DNA of 18,855 bases from assembly GCA_964517135.1 (NCBI GenBank), contig CAZFBA010000056.1:1-18855 (forward strand). Direction: 5' to 3'. Under the pieces are notes generated by a model that saw only the letters and a list, made by a program, of their open reading frames with translations, was not told where the DNA came from and did not search any database. Both the position numbers and the translations under genes were made by a program. Below, piece by piece: positions 1 to 6,597 of this stretch (position 1 is the first letter of the stretch; each line of letters opens with the position of its first letter). Source of the stretch: CAZFBA01 sp964517135. Lineage in GTDB: Bacteria; Cyanobacteriota; Vampirovibrionia; JBFMGH01.

Positions 1-234
1 TTAATTAAGAAATTACTGATTCCAGCAAAAACAGGGAGGGGGTTAAAAAAAACGCACAGCGGTTTTTTTAACCCCCGACACTAATTTCTTGAATCTGTGA
101 ACTTTTAAATTATTCAGAGATCTCTGTTATCATTTGCATTACTATACTGATCCTTGATAGTAATGTATAGATTCCAGATTATAGAGGCCAATTCCATCAG
201 CATATATTAATTATTTACGTGGAATGGTATAAAA
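1..234 (+). repeat. Dispersed mosaic repeat, family A, copy 1 (runs off left edge)
   Basis: Positions 1-36 match 1816-1851 of copy A2. The block beginning AATTTCTTGAATCTGTGAA at 83 matches 1852 onward in A2, and the block TTAATTATTTACGTGGAATG (207-226) recurs at A2 and, inverted, at A3. Between these conserved blocks A1 carries two segments absent from A2: a palindrome at 38-76, and a roughly 75-nt segment at about 128-196. The second segment contains an inner inverted repeat (CATTACTAT 137-145 / ATAGTAATG 157-165). Its core, 143-189, reappears reverse-complemented at 12985-13031 with one mismatch. No open frame is conserved, so this is non-coding repeat DNA. It is probably truncated by the window edge. 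Confidence 0.85.
38..76. repeat. Palindromic module inside repeat A1
   Basis: GGGGGTT plus an A-run (38-52) pairs with a T-run plus AACCCCC (63-76). This gives a 14-bp stem, one A/G mismatch, then a GC-rich tip with apex CGCACAGCG at 53-61. Copy A2 lacks the module and reads straight through the site. No T-tract follows, so it does not look like a simple intrinsic terminator. Its arms are unrelated to those of the A3 palindrome at 12950-12984, yet the apex is the same. Confidence 0.8.
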
Positions 235-445
235 GACAGGCCCAGTATCTTTTGAAATCCAGATTACTGATGACGTTTATTATAGAAGAGGCTCACATCT
301 TATACTCATTATAATTGAGTATTTATACCTATAGCTTATTGTAGGTGTTTACTCAGGTTTTTATCCCTCAATATCGTTATAATGATAATACAAAATAATA
401 TAGTAAGACGGAGAGACACATCATTTAACAGATTGGAGCCTTATA
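235..445. other. Gene-free stretch between repeat A1 and the small ORF
   Basis: This is AT-rich, with no convincing coding frame. It contains a small inverted repeat, ATACTCA (302-308) / TGAGTAT (316-322). An 11-nt sequence at 303-313 recurs reverse-complemented at 443-453, next to the start of the small ORF. A TATAAT-like hexamer lies at 378-383, but no good -35 partner is visible. Confidence 0.4.
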
Positions 446-550
446 ATGAGTATTATAACACTTTGCGTATTGTTTATTATTTTATTAAAAGTTCAGAATA
501 ATGCAGGTCATCAGCTTGCACATTGTTTTTTACATATCAATAACCAGTAA
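446..550 (+). CDS. Possible 34-aa single-pass membrane peptide
   Basis: An ATG at 446 is preceded by GGAG at 435-438 with 7-nt spacing, a good ribosome-binding site, and the frame closes with TAA at 548-550. The peptide starts MSIITLCVLFIILLK, a continuous hydrophobic stretch of about 14 residues ending in Lys, and has a polar His/Asn-containing tail with one Cys at residue 7 and one at 27. This layout is typical of small bacterial membrane proteins or type I toxin-like peptides, but nothing identifies a family. It lies in the long leader of the CHAP-like gene. It may equally be chance, because AT-rich DNA readily encodes short hydrophobic peptides. Confidence 0.3.
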   Translation: MSIITLCVLFIILLKVQNNAGHQLAHCFLHINNQ

Positions 551-795
551 CCACAGGAGGTGAGGCTACATAACATTTTCTAGCAGATAAAACAACTTTT
601 TATTGTGGGTCAAGTAGAACAACTGAATTATTATTATATTTCTATGCAATAAGAAGAATGCTAACCGTGAGAAATAGCAAAATCTAACCCTGGCCTTCTT
701 AACAGAGAATTAATTATTTAAGATCTTATTTTGAAGCTATTTTGTTGATTATTAAGCATCAAAATACTTAATTCAAAAGAGGAGAGAGAGGACAA
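551..795. other. Leader region of the CHAP-like gene
   Basis: There is no gene here that I can support. It contains an isolated, near-perfect Shine-Dalgarno sequence AGGAGGTG at 555-562 with no usable start codon at the right distance. The region ends in the purine-rich ribosome-binding site (GAGGAGAGAGAGG) of the gene at 796. Confidence 0.4.
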
Positions 796-1677
796 ATGAT
801 AAGTTTTATCGTGGGATTAAACTATGGGAATATTTTCAATAACTATCCGCAATGTAACATTAACAACCTTATAGCTGGGCCGATAAACCCTGTTATTGGT
901 GGATATAACTCTAATGCCGGTTTTGATTCAATGGCAGGCATCATGAATGCTGTTAATACACTTGATAATAATACTCTTAACAATTCACTGGGACTTAATT
1001 TAAGCAATACACAGGGACAATTTGCCCAGCAACCTGAATTTAATCAGCCTAACAATATGTTCTTTGACTTTATGAACATGATGCTTTCATTTATGATGAG
1101 CATGATAATGACCCTGATGCAAAGTATTATGGGTGGGCAAAACCCTGCAATGCAGGGCAACGACCCCTTTGCTGCCAATAATACAAACCTTGCCGGCAAC
1201 AATTATGCAGGAAATAACTATGGCAACATGGCTGGTAACGACTATGGCAATGCAGCTCCTGTTGCCAATAATGCTCCTCCGCTTGATTTAGCAAATACAC
1301 AGGGAAGTGCACTGGGGCAACAAATAGCTCAATCTGCATATCAAACAGCTAATGAACTGGGAACTACTGGCTGGTGTGCAAAAGGTGTCAGAATGGCCCT
1401 TGAGCGAATAGGCATAAATGGAATTGGTGCAGCATCAGCTTATATGGTAGCAGATAAACTGGCTGGAGATCAGCGTTTTAGAGAAGTGCAGTGTACACGA
1501 GATCAATTAAAAAGTCTTCCACCGGGTGCTATTGTCGTCTGGGGTAGAACAGATGCACATCCTCACGGGCATATTTCAATAGCTCTGGGTGATGGCAGAG
1601 AAGCCAGCGATCACGTTCAAGGTCAAATTACAGGCATGGCAGGTAGTACTCTCCGGGTATTTATACCTGTAGGATAA
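796..1677 (+). CDS. CHAP/NlpC-like cysteine peptidase domain protein with Asn-rich, Met-rich N-terminal half
   Basis: This 293-aa protein has two halves. Residues 1-165 are low-complexity and rich in Asn, Gly and Met. They include a Met-rich hydrophobic stretch at about 88-113 that could be a membrane or amphipathic helix, and tandem NNYGN/NDYGN-like units at about 134-152. A short motif recurs internally (SNTQGQ at 70-75, ANTQGS at 166-171). Residues 175-293 resemble a CHAP or NlpC/P60-type papain-fold amidase: TGWCAKGV places the likely nucleophile at Cys194, and HGHISIALGDG places the likely general base at His259. Such domains usually cleave peptidoglycan cross-links or stem peptides. No classical signal peptide is visible. 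The start is supported by a strong purine-rich SD. The gene stands alone, has its own terminator at 1753-1778, and lies between direct copies A1 and A2. Fold assignment is from motif spacing only; the target is unknown. Confidence 0.6.
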   Translation: MISFIVGLNYGNIFNNYPQCNINNLIAGPINPVIGGYNSNAGFDSMAGIMNAVNTLDNNTLNNSLGLNLSNTQGQFAQQPEFNQPNNMFFDFMNMMLSFMMSMIMTLMQSIMGGQNPAMQGNDPFAANNTNLAGNNYAGNNYGNMAGNDYGNAAPVANNAPPLDLANTQGSALGQQIAQSAYQTANELGTTGWCAKGVRMALERIGINGIGAASAYMVADKLAGDQRFREVQCTRDQLKSLPPGAIVVWGRTDAHPHGHISIALGDGREASDHVQGQITGMAGSTLRVFIPVG

Positions 1678-1752
1678 AGATATAAGTTTTGTCCCGATAA
1701 AAGCTCTCTTTAAATCCAGCAAACCTCTTCTTTAACCGATAATCTTCTTTAT

Positions 1753-1778
1753 CCGGGTTTTACCCGGGTTTTTCTTTT
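1753..1778 (+). terminator. Intrinsic terminator of the CHAP-like gene
   Basis: CCGGGT (1753-1758), loop TTT, ACCCGG (1762-1767), followed by a T-rich tract GTTTTTCTTTT. It sits 76 nt after the stop codon, and no gene follows until the TOPRIM frame. Confidence 0.75.
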
Positions 1779-1783
1779 GAAAA

Positions 1784-1932
1784 ATACCCTACTGAATTCT
1801 ATCAGGAACCTCTGATTAATTAAGAAATTACTGATTCCAGCAAAAACAGGGAATTTCTTGAATCTGTGAAATTTTAAATTATTCAGAGATCTCATCAGCA
1901 TATATTAATTATTTACGTGGAATGGTATAAAA
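1784..1932 (+). repeat. Dispersed mosaic repeat, family A, copy 2 (palindrome-free form)
   Basis: The block CCCTACTGAATTCTAT (1788-1803) recurs inverted in A3 beside its palindrome. Positions 1816-1851 equal A1 positions 1-36, then 1852 onward equals A1 from 83. A2 lacks both the A1 palindrome and the roughly 75-nt internal segment, so it looks like the empty version of the element. It begins 6 nt after the terminator tract. Confidence 0.85.
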
Positions 1933-2226
1933 CAACAGGATAGCAATTACCAGATCATCAGAAAAAATTTAACTGAACAGCAAAGATTTGATTATTAAAA
2001 ATATTTACTTTAAATCATTTAAACGTTAGAATTTTGGGGTACTAAAAATGTTCTGATGACTATTGAGGGTTGAAAAATAGCTAAAAACATCATTCTATCA
2101 AATCAGGTCTACGGTATAGAAGATATAACTATACGATGTCTGGGAGCTACTGAGCTTTTAAATATTGCTAACAGGTTAAACCGTTTTGAAAACCCGATAA
2201 AACGAAACCTGACTGTTTCAAAGAAT

Positions 2227-3369
2227 GTGCTTTCAAAAACATCTATAAACCCCAAAATTTCAAAACGCAGTCTGGCATCACTTTTGCCTGCGACGATTGA
2301 TTCTCTTGTCTGTTCTATCTGGAATGAATCTGTTAGAAAACTTGGCTATGAGCAGAATGGAAATTTATTGCTAAATTATTATCTGGCATATGAAGAGACA
2401 ATAAGCTTTTCACCTTCAGAATGCTTGAAAGAGCTTTTATTTTCTGGTAATTCTATTAATCTTGAACATCCTGTGTCTGTAAATAGGTTTTCAAACCTGA
2501 AGAACCCCGGTGATATAATTATAGAAGAAATGAAGTCTCTTCTTAAAGATAATGCTTATGATCTTAATATATTATGTAATGACTATCTAAAAGAGTTTGA
2601 TATAGTTACCAGGCTTTATATTGCGTATCGTTTGTCATTTCCATTAAATATAAAAGGTTTTATAGAATACATAAAAGATAATTATGACTCTTATGAATCT
2701 TTGCCGGCAGGTGTTATACGATATATTGAGATGGATAAACTGCTCTCTCACTTTAACAGCATTACTCCACCAGAAAAATTGTTAAATAAAATCTATAATT
2801 TAAGCTCATCTCTAAGAAAAAAGCTAGATATACCTTTGCCGCCCAGAGCGCTGTTGCTTGTAGAAGGTATAACAGAAGAAATATTATTGCCATCATTTGC
2901 CAGATTGCTTTCATATGACCTTAATACTGATGGCATTCTCCTTATATCATCCGGTGGAAAGAATAAGGTCGGCAAGCTTTATAACAAATTTAAACGCCAG
3001 CTTAATATACCGATTGCAGTATTGCTTGATGCTGACGCTACGGAGATTATAGACGAACTAAGGCCAATAATGAGGCCTACTGATAATCTTATAAGTCTGC
3101 AATGCGGAGAGTTTGAAGATTTATTGCCAAAAGACCTTATTTGCAAAGCTATCAACAAAGCTTATATGCTGTCACCTGCACTTAAACTGAATGAAATCGA
3201 TCAAGACAGCTCTATAGCCAGGCAGCTCAATGTTATCTGGAAAGAATTAGGGCTTGGAGATTTTAACAAGTCTCAGTTTGCCCAGCTTATTCAGGAGCAT
3301 CTTGATGATCCCGGGTATGTTACAGAAGAAATGAATACTGTTATAGAGGAAATATATAAAATATTATGA
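2227..3369 (+). CDS. TOPRIM-domain protein (OLD-like nuclease C-terminal type); coding probably begins upstream at 2077
   Basis: From the first conventional start (GTG at 2227) this is 380 aa. Residues 206-310 carry TOPRIM hallmarks: LLVEGITEE with Glu213, LLDADATE with Asp268 and Asp270, and GEFEDLLP near 294-301. These are the metal-binding acidic residues of TOPRIM enzymes such as the OLD nucleases, topoisomerases and primases. No ATPase Walker motifs are present, so it is not a full OLD protein. The N-terminal two-thirds is helical and unrecognised. The same frame is open for a further 50 codons upstream, with convincing composition. A GAGGG SD at 2065-2069 lies 7 nt before an ATA codon (2077), giving an N-terminus reading (M)AKNIILSNQVYG. 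The stop overlaps the next gene's ATG by 4 nt, implying translational coupling. Nuclease activity is inferred from the family only. Confidence 0.65.
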   Translation: MLSKTSINPKISKRSLASLLPATIDSLVCSIWNESVRKLGYEQNGNLLLNYYLAYEETISFSPSECLKELLFSGNSINLEHPVSVNRFSNLKNPGDIIIEEMKSLLKDNAYDLNILCNDYLKEFDIVTRLYIAYRLSFPLNIKGFIEYIKDNYDSYESLPAGVIRYIEMDKLLSHFNSITPPEKLLNKIYNLSSSLRKKLDIPLPPRALLLVEGITEEILLPSFARLLSYDLNTDGILLISSGGKNKVGKLYNKFKRQLNIPIAVLLDADATEIIDELRPIMRPTDNLISLQCGEFEDLLPKDLICKAINKAYMLSPALKLNEIDQDSSIARQLNVIWKELGLGDFNKSQFAQLIQEHLDDPGYVTEEMNTVIEEIYKIL

Positions 3370-4214
3370 AATCCAAGCTTACAAGAAAAAGTAAAGTCTA
3401 TCTTTCAGGGCATTTGATATCTTTTGATCAAATTATATCACCACTTTCACTGTATGCTTATGGTGCTTTCACTACCATTAAATATACTCCGGAAGGGCTG
3501 TTATTTCTTGATAAGCACTTTGAAAGGCTAAAATATAATTGCAGAGAGCTGAATATAAAGTATCCTTCTGATGAAAAGATTATTGAAGGTATAATATCTG
3601 CACTTAATGCCAATCATTGCCGGAATAAAGATGCTATAGTCCGGGTGACGCTTTTTCCTGAATCAATCAACTGGAATAACCCGCAGTTTATAAAGGATAC
3701 CCCCTGTGCAATACTGGTAACAACACGTGAAATGTATTATCTGCCTCAAAACTTCAAACTTAAAACAGTTAACCTGACACGCAACATGCCGCATCTGAAA
3801 ACTATTAATTACACTGTCAATATGCTTGCCAAAGCACAGGCCAGAGAAGCAGGATATCATGATGGGTTGTTTTTAAACCAGAAAGGCAATATTACAGAGG
3901 GCACAGCCTGGAATATTTTCTTTATCAAGAATAATAAAATCTATACTCCGCCGCTTGATAGTGGCATTCTAGAAGGTATAACAAGAGGGGCGGTTATAGA
4001 TATCTGTCAGAAGCTTGATATAGAGCTTATTACTGAAGATATTTCTTTAAAGTCTATAAATAACTATGAAGCAGCTTTTATTACCAACGCTTCACAGGGG
4101 CCACACGCTGTTTTGCAGATAGACGAAACAGATTATGACATTGAGAATGAAACATTTCTTCGTGCCCGTGAAGAATATAGCAGGATACCGCTTCTCAGGC
4201 TGCCTGAAGAGTAA
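3366..4214 (+). CDS. Fold-type IV PLP-dependent enzyme (aminodeoxychorismate lyase / branched-chain aminotransferase family)
   Basis: This 282-aa protein is the usual length for the class IV aminotransferase family. Visible signatures: YGAFTTIK (32-39), the substrate-pocket strand; HFERLKYN (51-58), with a conserved Arg; Lys145 in HLKTINYT, the expected PLP Schiff-base lysine; GNITEGTAWNIF (174-185), with Glu178, the pyridine-nitrogen contact; and PPLDSGILEGITRGAVI (195-211), the phosphate-cup loop. Family members either eliminate pyruvate from aminodeoxychorismate (PabC, folate synthesis) or transaminate branched-chain or D-amino acids. The sequence alone does not separate these. The window has a chorismate operon, but 10 kb away, so it is weak support for PabC. 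The gene starts inside the stop of the TOPRIM gene (ATGA overlap), so the two are co-translated. Confidence 0.85.
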   Translation: MKSKLTRKSKVYLSGHLISFDQIISPLSLYAYGAFTTIKYTPEGLLFLDKHFERLKYNCRELNIKYPSDEKIIEGIISALNANHCRNKDAIVRVTLFPESINWNNPQFIKDTPCAILVTTREMYYLPQNFKLKTVNLTRNMPHLKTINYTVNMLAKAQAREAGYHDGLFLNQKGNITEGTAWNIFFIKNNKIYTPPLDSGILEGITRGAVIDICQKLDIELITEDISLKSINNYEAAFITNASQGPHAVLQIDETDYDIENETFLRAREEYSRIPLLRLPEE

Positions 4215-4234
4215 ATAACCGTAGTATTTTTGAG

Positions 4235-4338
4235 TTTCTGTCGTGGAGCATTTAAAAAAAATATCTGTCAGGCCAGCATTTTTTTAAAACAGGCACACTT
4301 AAATACTCTTTGATAGGGGTAGTTTTGGGCGACAGAAA
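4235..4338. other. Nested inverted-repeat element downstream of the PLP enzyme gene
   Basis: Three inverted arms are nested around one centre. The outer arms are perfect: TTTCTGTCG (4235-4243) with CGACAGAAA (4330-4338). The middle arms, GAGCATTTA with TAAATACTC, have one mismatch. The inner arms are an A-run plus AT opposite AT plus a T-run. It could be the folded 3' end of the upstream mRNA, a miniature inverted-repeat element, or part of an RNA ending at the terminator at 4494-4519. No open frame spans it. Confidence 0.5.
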
Positions 4339-4493
4339 AATTGTTTGAAAATTCCCCTTAATATTTCTTCATATACTGTTCCAAAACCAGAAAAGGTTGT
4401 TTTTATATATATAGAAAAAGTAACCAATATAGCTTATAACATTCCTCTAAATAAATTCCGTACTCTCTCTATTACTCTCTCATAAAAGGTTTC

Positions 4494-4519
4494 ATTCCCG
4501 GAAAAGGGAATTTTTTTTT
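4494..4519 (+). terminator. Strong intrinsic terminator
   Basis: ATTCCC (4494-4499), loop GGAAAA, GGGAAT (4506-4511), then a run of T residues to 4519. It lies about 280 nt after the last stop codon on this strand. It therefore either ends a long 3' untranslated region or ends an unrecognised RNA encoded in 4340-4494. Confidence 0.75.
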
Positions 4520-4520
4520 G

Positions 4521-4845
4521 GAAGTGGGCGGGGCGGCGTGGTCGCCGCTGAACCCCATAAAGGGGGCGAAGCCCCCTTTCGCCTGCAAAGCAGGCTATCC
4601 CCTGACTGCCACACGACGCTTTAATTACATCTGGTTGCAATCTTTGTCTGTCTGGGGTCATGTTTGCTGCAATTACCTCTGTTACCTCACTAAAGGAGGG
4701 TTTGTTTGCTTATCCACAGCAAGTTCCCGCCCGCTGCCGCCCTTCAATTCGGGTTATGCTCGGCTCACTTCGTTCGCCTCGCAAACCCTCTTAAATCAGT
4801 ATCCAGCCGGTAGAGTGGCGCTCACACCACAGCCCACCCTGAAGG
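4521..4845 (+). repeat. GC-rich mosaic repeat, family B, copy 1 (contains a DnaA box)
   Basis: This is a chain of short palindromes in an otherwise AT-rich genome: GCGGCG/CGCCGC (4533-4548), AAAGGGGGC-GAA-GCCCCCTTT (4559-4579) and GCCTGC-AAA-GCAGGC (4581-4595). The block GGGGTCATGTTTGC (4654-4667), the block GGGTTTGTTTGCTTATCCAC (from 4698) and the block TAAATCAGTATCCAG (4792-4806) all recur in B2. The second block includes TTATCCACA at 4710-4718, an exact DnaA-box consensus, in the loop of a small TTGCT/AGCAA stem. A frame spanning 4518-4871 is open but is not conserved between copies. Confidence 0.85.
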
Positions 4846-4924
4846 AAGTCGGGATTCTGCAAAATGATTAAACATAAATCAAACCGAATAACACTGATAT
4901 TATAGTTTTAATACCATTTTTTCA

Positions 4925-5104
4925 TTAATTTGTTCTTCCAAAAGGGTATCCTCGAATTTCTTTGAGTTTGTTATTTGACAATTTTCCACAAATGAATGCT
5001 TGTCCAGGTCCAAAATGAAATGCTTTATTTAAATCCTTTTTACTGTCTTCGTTAATAGGTAATAATTCATTCAAATATTGAATAGTTGTTGGAGGTGATT
5101 TCAT
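4925..5104 (-). pseudogene. 59-codon fragment downstream of higA, probably the C-terminal remnant of an unidentified gene
   Basis: On the minus strand an ATG at 5104 opens a 59-codon frame ending in TAA at 4925. It has a protein-like composition (PTTIQYLNELLPINED near the start, FGPGQAFICGKL in the middle). The frame stays open for 11 further codons upstream of the ATG, to a TGA at about 5138-5140. No ribosome-binding site precedes the ATG. It lies 49 nt after the higA stop on the same strand. The likeliest reading is the C-terminal end of a gene whose front part was lost, perhaps when higBA or the neighbouring repeats arrived. It could instead be a small third gene of the higBA operon. I do not recognise the family. 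Confidence 0.4.
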
Positions 5105-5153
5105 AAATTTAGTGACTTTTTCAACTTTTACAAAAATTCATGAATTATGTGGG

Positions 5154-5579
5154 TTATTGTATAAAACAATCAGCGCTTACATTAAATCTTTCAGAAAGCT
5201 TTTTTATGTGCTCTATAGTGAAATTTCTATTTCCGCTTAGGATTTCAGAAAGTATTGATTTGGTTTTAAATATATCAACAAGGTCTTTTTGTTTGAGTTC
5301 GTGTTGTTTCATTAAAAATTTTAGTAAATCAACGCCAGATGATTGGGGTATTGGATATGCAATATCTTCAAACTTTTCAATAAACATAGATAATGCTTCA
5401 AGATAATCTCCAATATATTCAAAAGAAGGATTTTCTATATATACATCCGAAAGTTTTTCATAAACACCTAAAAAATAATCGTTTTCCTCCTTCGATTTAA
5501 TTGGTTTTAATGGATATTTACTAATTAACTCTTCATAACTTTTAGGCATTGTTTTGTCCTTTTCTTTTATTTGAGTCAT
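5154..5579 (-). CDS. higA: HigA-type antitoxin (XRE-like helix-turn-helix)
   Basis: From the ATG at 5579 this is a 141-aa protein. Residues 83-135 form a compact XRE-like helix-turn-helix region (VDLLKFLMKQHELKQKDLVD, then the SEILSGNRNF recognition-helix and loop region, then IKKLSERFNVSA). This is typical of HigA antitoxins, which bind HigB and also repress their own promoter. The N-terminal 80 residues are helical and acidic, consistent with a toxin-wrapping or dimerisation part. The start was chosen because AAGGA lies 7 nt upstream. The longer upstream frame, back to 5648, overlaps the end of higB and lacks such a site. The gene follows higB by 13 nt, in the toxin-first order characteristic of higBA. 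HigA probably acts at the palindrome at 5945-5959. Confidence 0.88.
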   Translation of the reverse strand: MTQIKEKDKTMPKSYEELISKYPLKPIKSKEENDYFLGVYEKLSDVYIENPSFEYIGDYLEALSMFIEKFEDIAYPIPQSSGVDLLKFLMKQHELKQKDLVDIFKTKSILSEILSGNRNFTIEHIKKLSERFNVSADCFIQ

Positions 5580-5592
5580 TATGGTTTCCTTT

Positions 5593-5907
5593 TTAAATGT
5601 CAAACACGGTTTTGCCAGATTTATTGTTACAGAGTGTAGTGTATTCATCGTGTGTTAAAACAGCTCTAATATATGCAGTTTGGTGTTGGAATTGGATTAT
5701 ACAGACTATGCGGGCATGATTTCCTTTTATATTAAAGATAAAGCGCTGTTTTCCAATACCTTCAACGTCAGAAAAAGTTTTTTGCAGATCTGTAAAGTTA
5801 CTAGCTTTTGAATTTTTCAGGGTATTGTACCAATGATTCAGTGAACTTTGTGTTTGGGGATGTTTTTCCCAGAATTCAATCAGTATAGGTTTAGAAATAA
5901 CTCGCAT
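5593..5907 (-). CDS. higB: HigB-type mRNA interferase toxin
   Basis: From the ATG at 5907 this is a 104-aa protein, the usual length for HigB. Features: MRVISKPILIEFWEKHP at the N-terminus, a Trp-containing middle helix, GKQRFIFNIKGNHARIV (52-68) and YIRAVLTHDEY (79-89). The last two are strongly characteristic of the HigB RelE-superfamily fold. Related toxins cleave ribosome-bound mRNA, and His, Tyr and Arg residues in these two motifs are candidates for the active site. A frame extends back to 5970, but that adds a poorly conserved leader crossing the predicted promoter and operator. The start at 5907 has AGGA about 10 nt upstream. The basic toxin and acidic antitoxin are separated by 13 nt and share one transcript. 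Confidence 0.9.
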   Translation of the reverse strand: MRVISKPILIEFWEKHPQTQSSLNHWYNTLKNSKASNFTDLQKTFSDVEGIGKQRFIFNIKGNHARIVCIIQFQHQTAYIRAVLTHDEYTTLCNNKSGKTVFDI

Positions 5908-5935
5908 TAAGAATACATCCTTTATAAACAGCTGT

Positions 5936-5959
5936 ATTATAATTTTCGCATATTGCGAA
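5936..5959 (-). promoter_or_regulatory. higBA promoter with palindromic HigA operator
   Basis: On the minus strand a perfect TATAAT (plus 5936-5941) lies about 29 nt before the higB start. Directly upstream is a perfect 6-3-6 palindrome TTCGCA-TAT-TGCGAA (5945-5959), which fills the spacer between the -10 and where a -35 would lie. This is the expected position for an operator whose occupancy blocks RNA polymerase. Autorepression by HigA is inferred from the family and this geometry. Confidence 0.75.
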
Positions 5960-5970
5960 CTTTTATACAT

Positions 5971-6325
5971 GTATGAAAAGAGGTATTTTTTATTATCCTC
6001 ACTGATTTGTTGACTGACAAACGCCTGAAAACCTTATTATAAAAAATATTTCAGAATTTTAATTCTTAAAAAGGTTCATCAGTTTTTACGGACACTTTTG
6101 CATAGACCTCATACGCTCACAATTTTCCCCTGTGCGGAGTGCGTGATTTCTGGTTCCTGTTTAAGAAGGCTTTCACGGCCGCTGGTTGCTGAAAAACAAC
6201 GTCGTCAAAGCTCAAAACGTCCTCGTAATGTAAGAAATTGTAACAATTTTACCAAAAATGCCCTGAAAATGCGACTTTTTACACCCAAATCGGGTATAAA
6301 TAGGGTAGAGGACTTAGCAAAGAAG
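5971..6325. other. Gene-free stretch upstream of higB, before repeat B2
   Basis: No gene is supported. A plus-strand frame starting at 6098 runs into repeat B2, and the same repeat is read in a different register in B1, which argues against coding. Nothing else recognisable is seen. Confidence 0.4.
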
Positions 6326-6503
6326 GTGCGTGACCGCACGGGACTACAATTGCTCTGCAGACTTTACACGCTCACTCAAGTTTTCGTTCGCTTGAGCCTG
6401 TTTGGGGTCATGTTTGCAGAGGATTATAACCCCTGTTCCCTCGCTAAAAGAGGGTTTGTTTGCTTATCCACAGCAAGCTCCCAACCCGCCCGCCCGTTGT
6501 GTC

Positions 6504-6540
6504 GGGTGTTATGCGGCGCCTGCGGCGCCGCATAACACCC
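6504..6540. repeat. Perfect 17-bp palindrome in repeat B2
   Basis: GGGTGTTATGCGGCGCC (6504-6520), loop TGC, then its exact complement ending ATAACACCC (6524-6540). It sits between blocks shared with B1. At the equivalent place B1 has an unrelated, imperfect GGGTTATG...CAAACCC segment. Confidence 0.85.
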
Positions 6541-6597
6541 TCATAAATCAGTATCCAGGGTGCAGATAGTATATCCTCTCTGTTTCCTGCTAAAGGA

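Noticed and set aside
2056..2073. UGA recoding (Gly or Trp) joining ATG 2056 to the TOPRIM frame
   Set aside because: UGA is used as the ordinary stop elsewhere (for example aroK), and in-frame UGAs are absent from the other genes, so a genome-wide code change is not supported.
4518..4871. 117-codon plus-strand frame over repeat B1
   Set aside because: The block shared with B2 is read in a different register there (around GGGGTCATGTTTGC), indels break the frame, and the amino acids are low-quality, so it is repeat DNA rather than a gene.
5908..5970. Extended N-terminus of HigB (start at 5970)
   Set aside because: The extension would place coding sequence over the TATAAT and palindromic operator; the 5907 start fits family length and has an SD.
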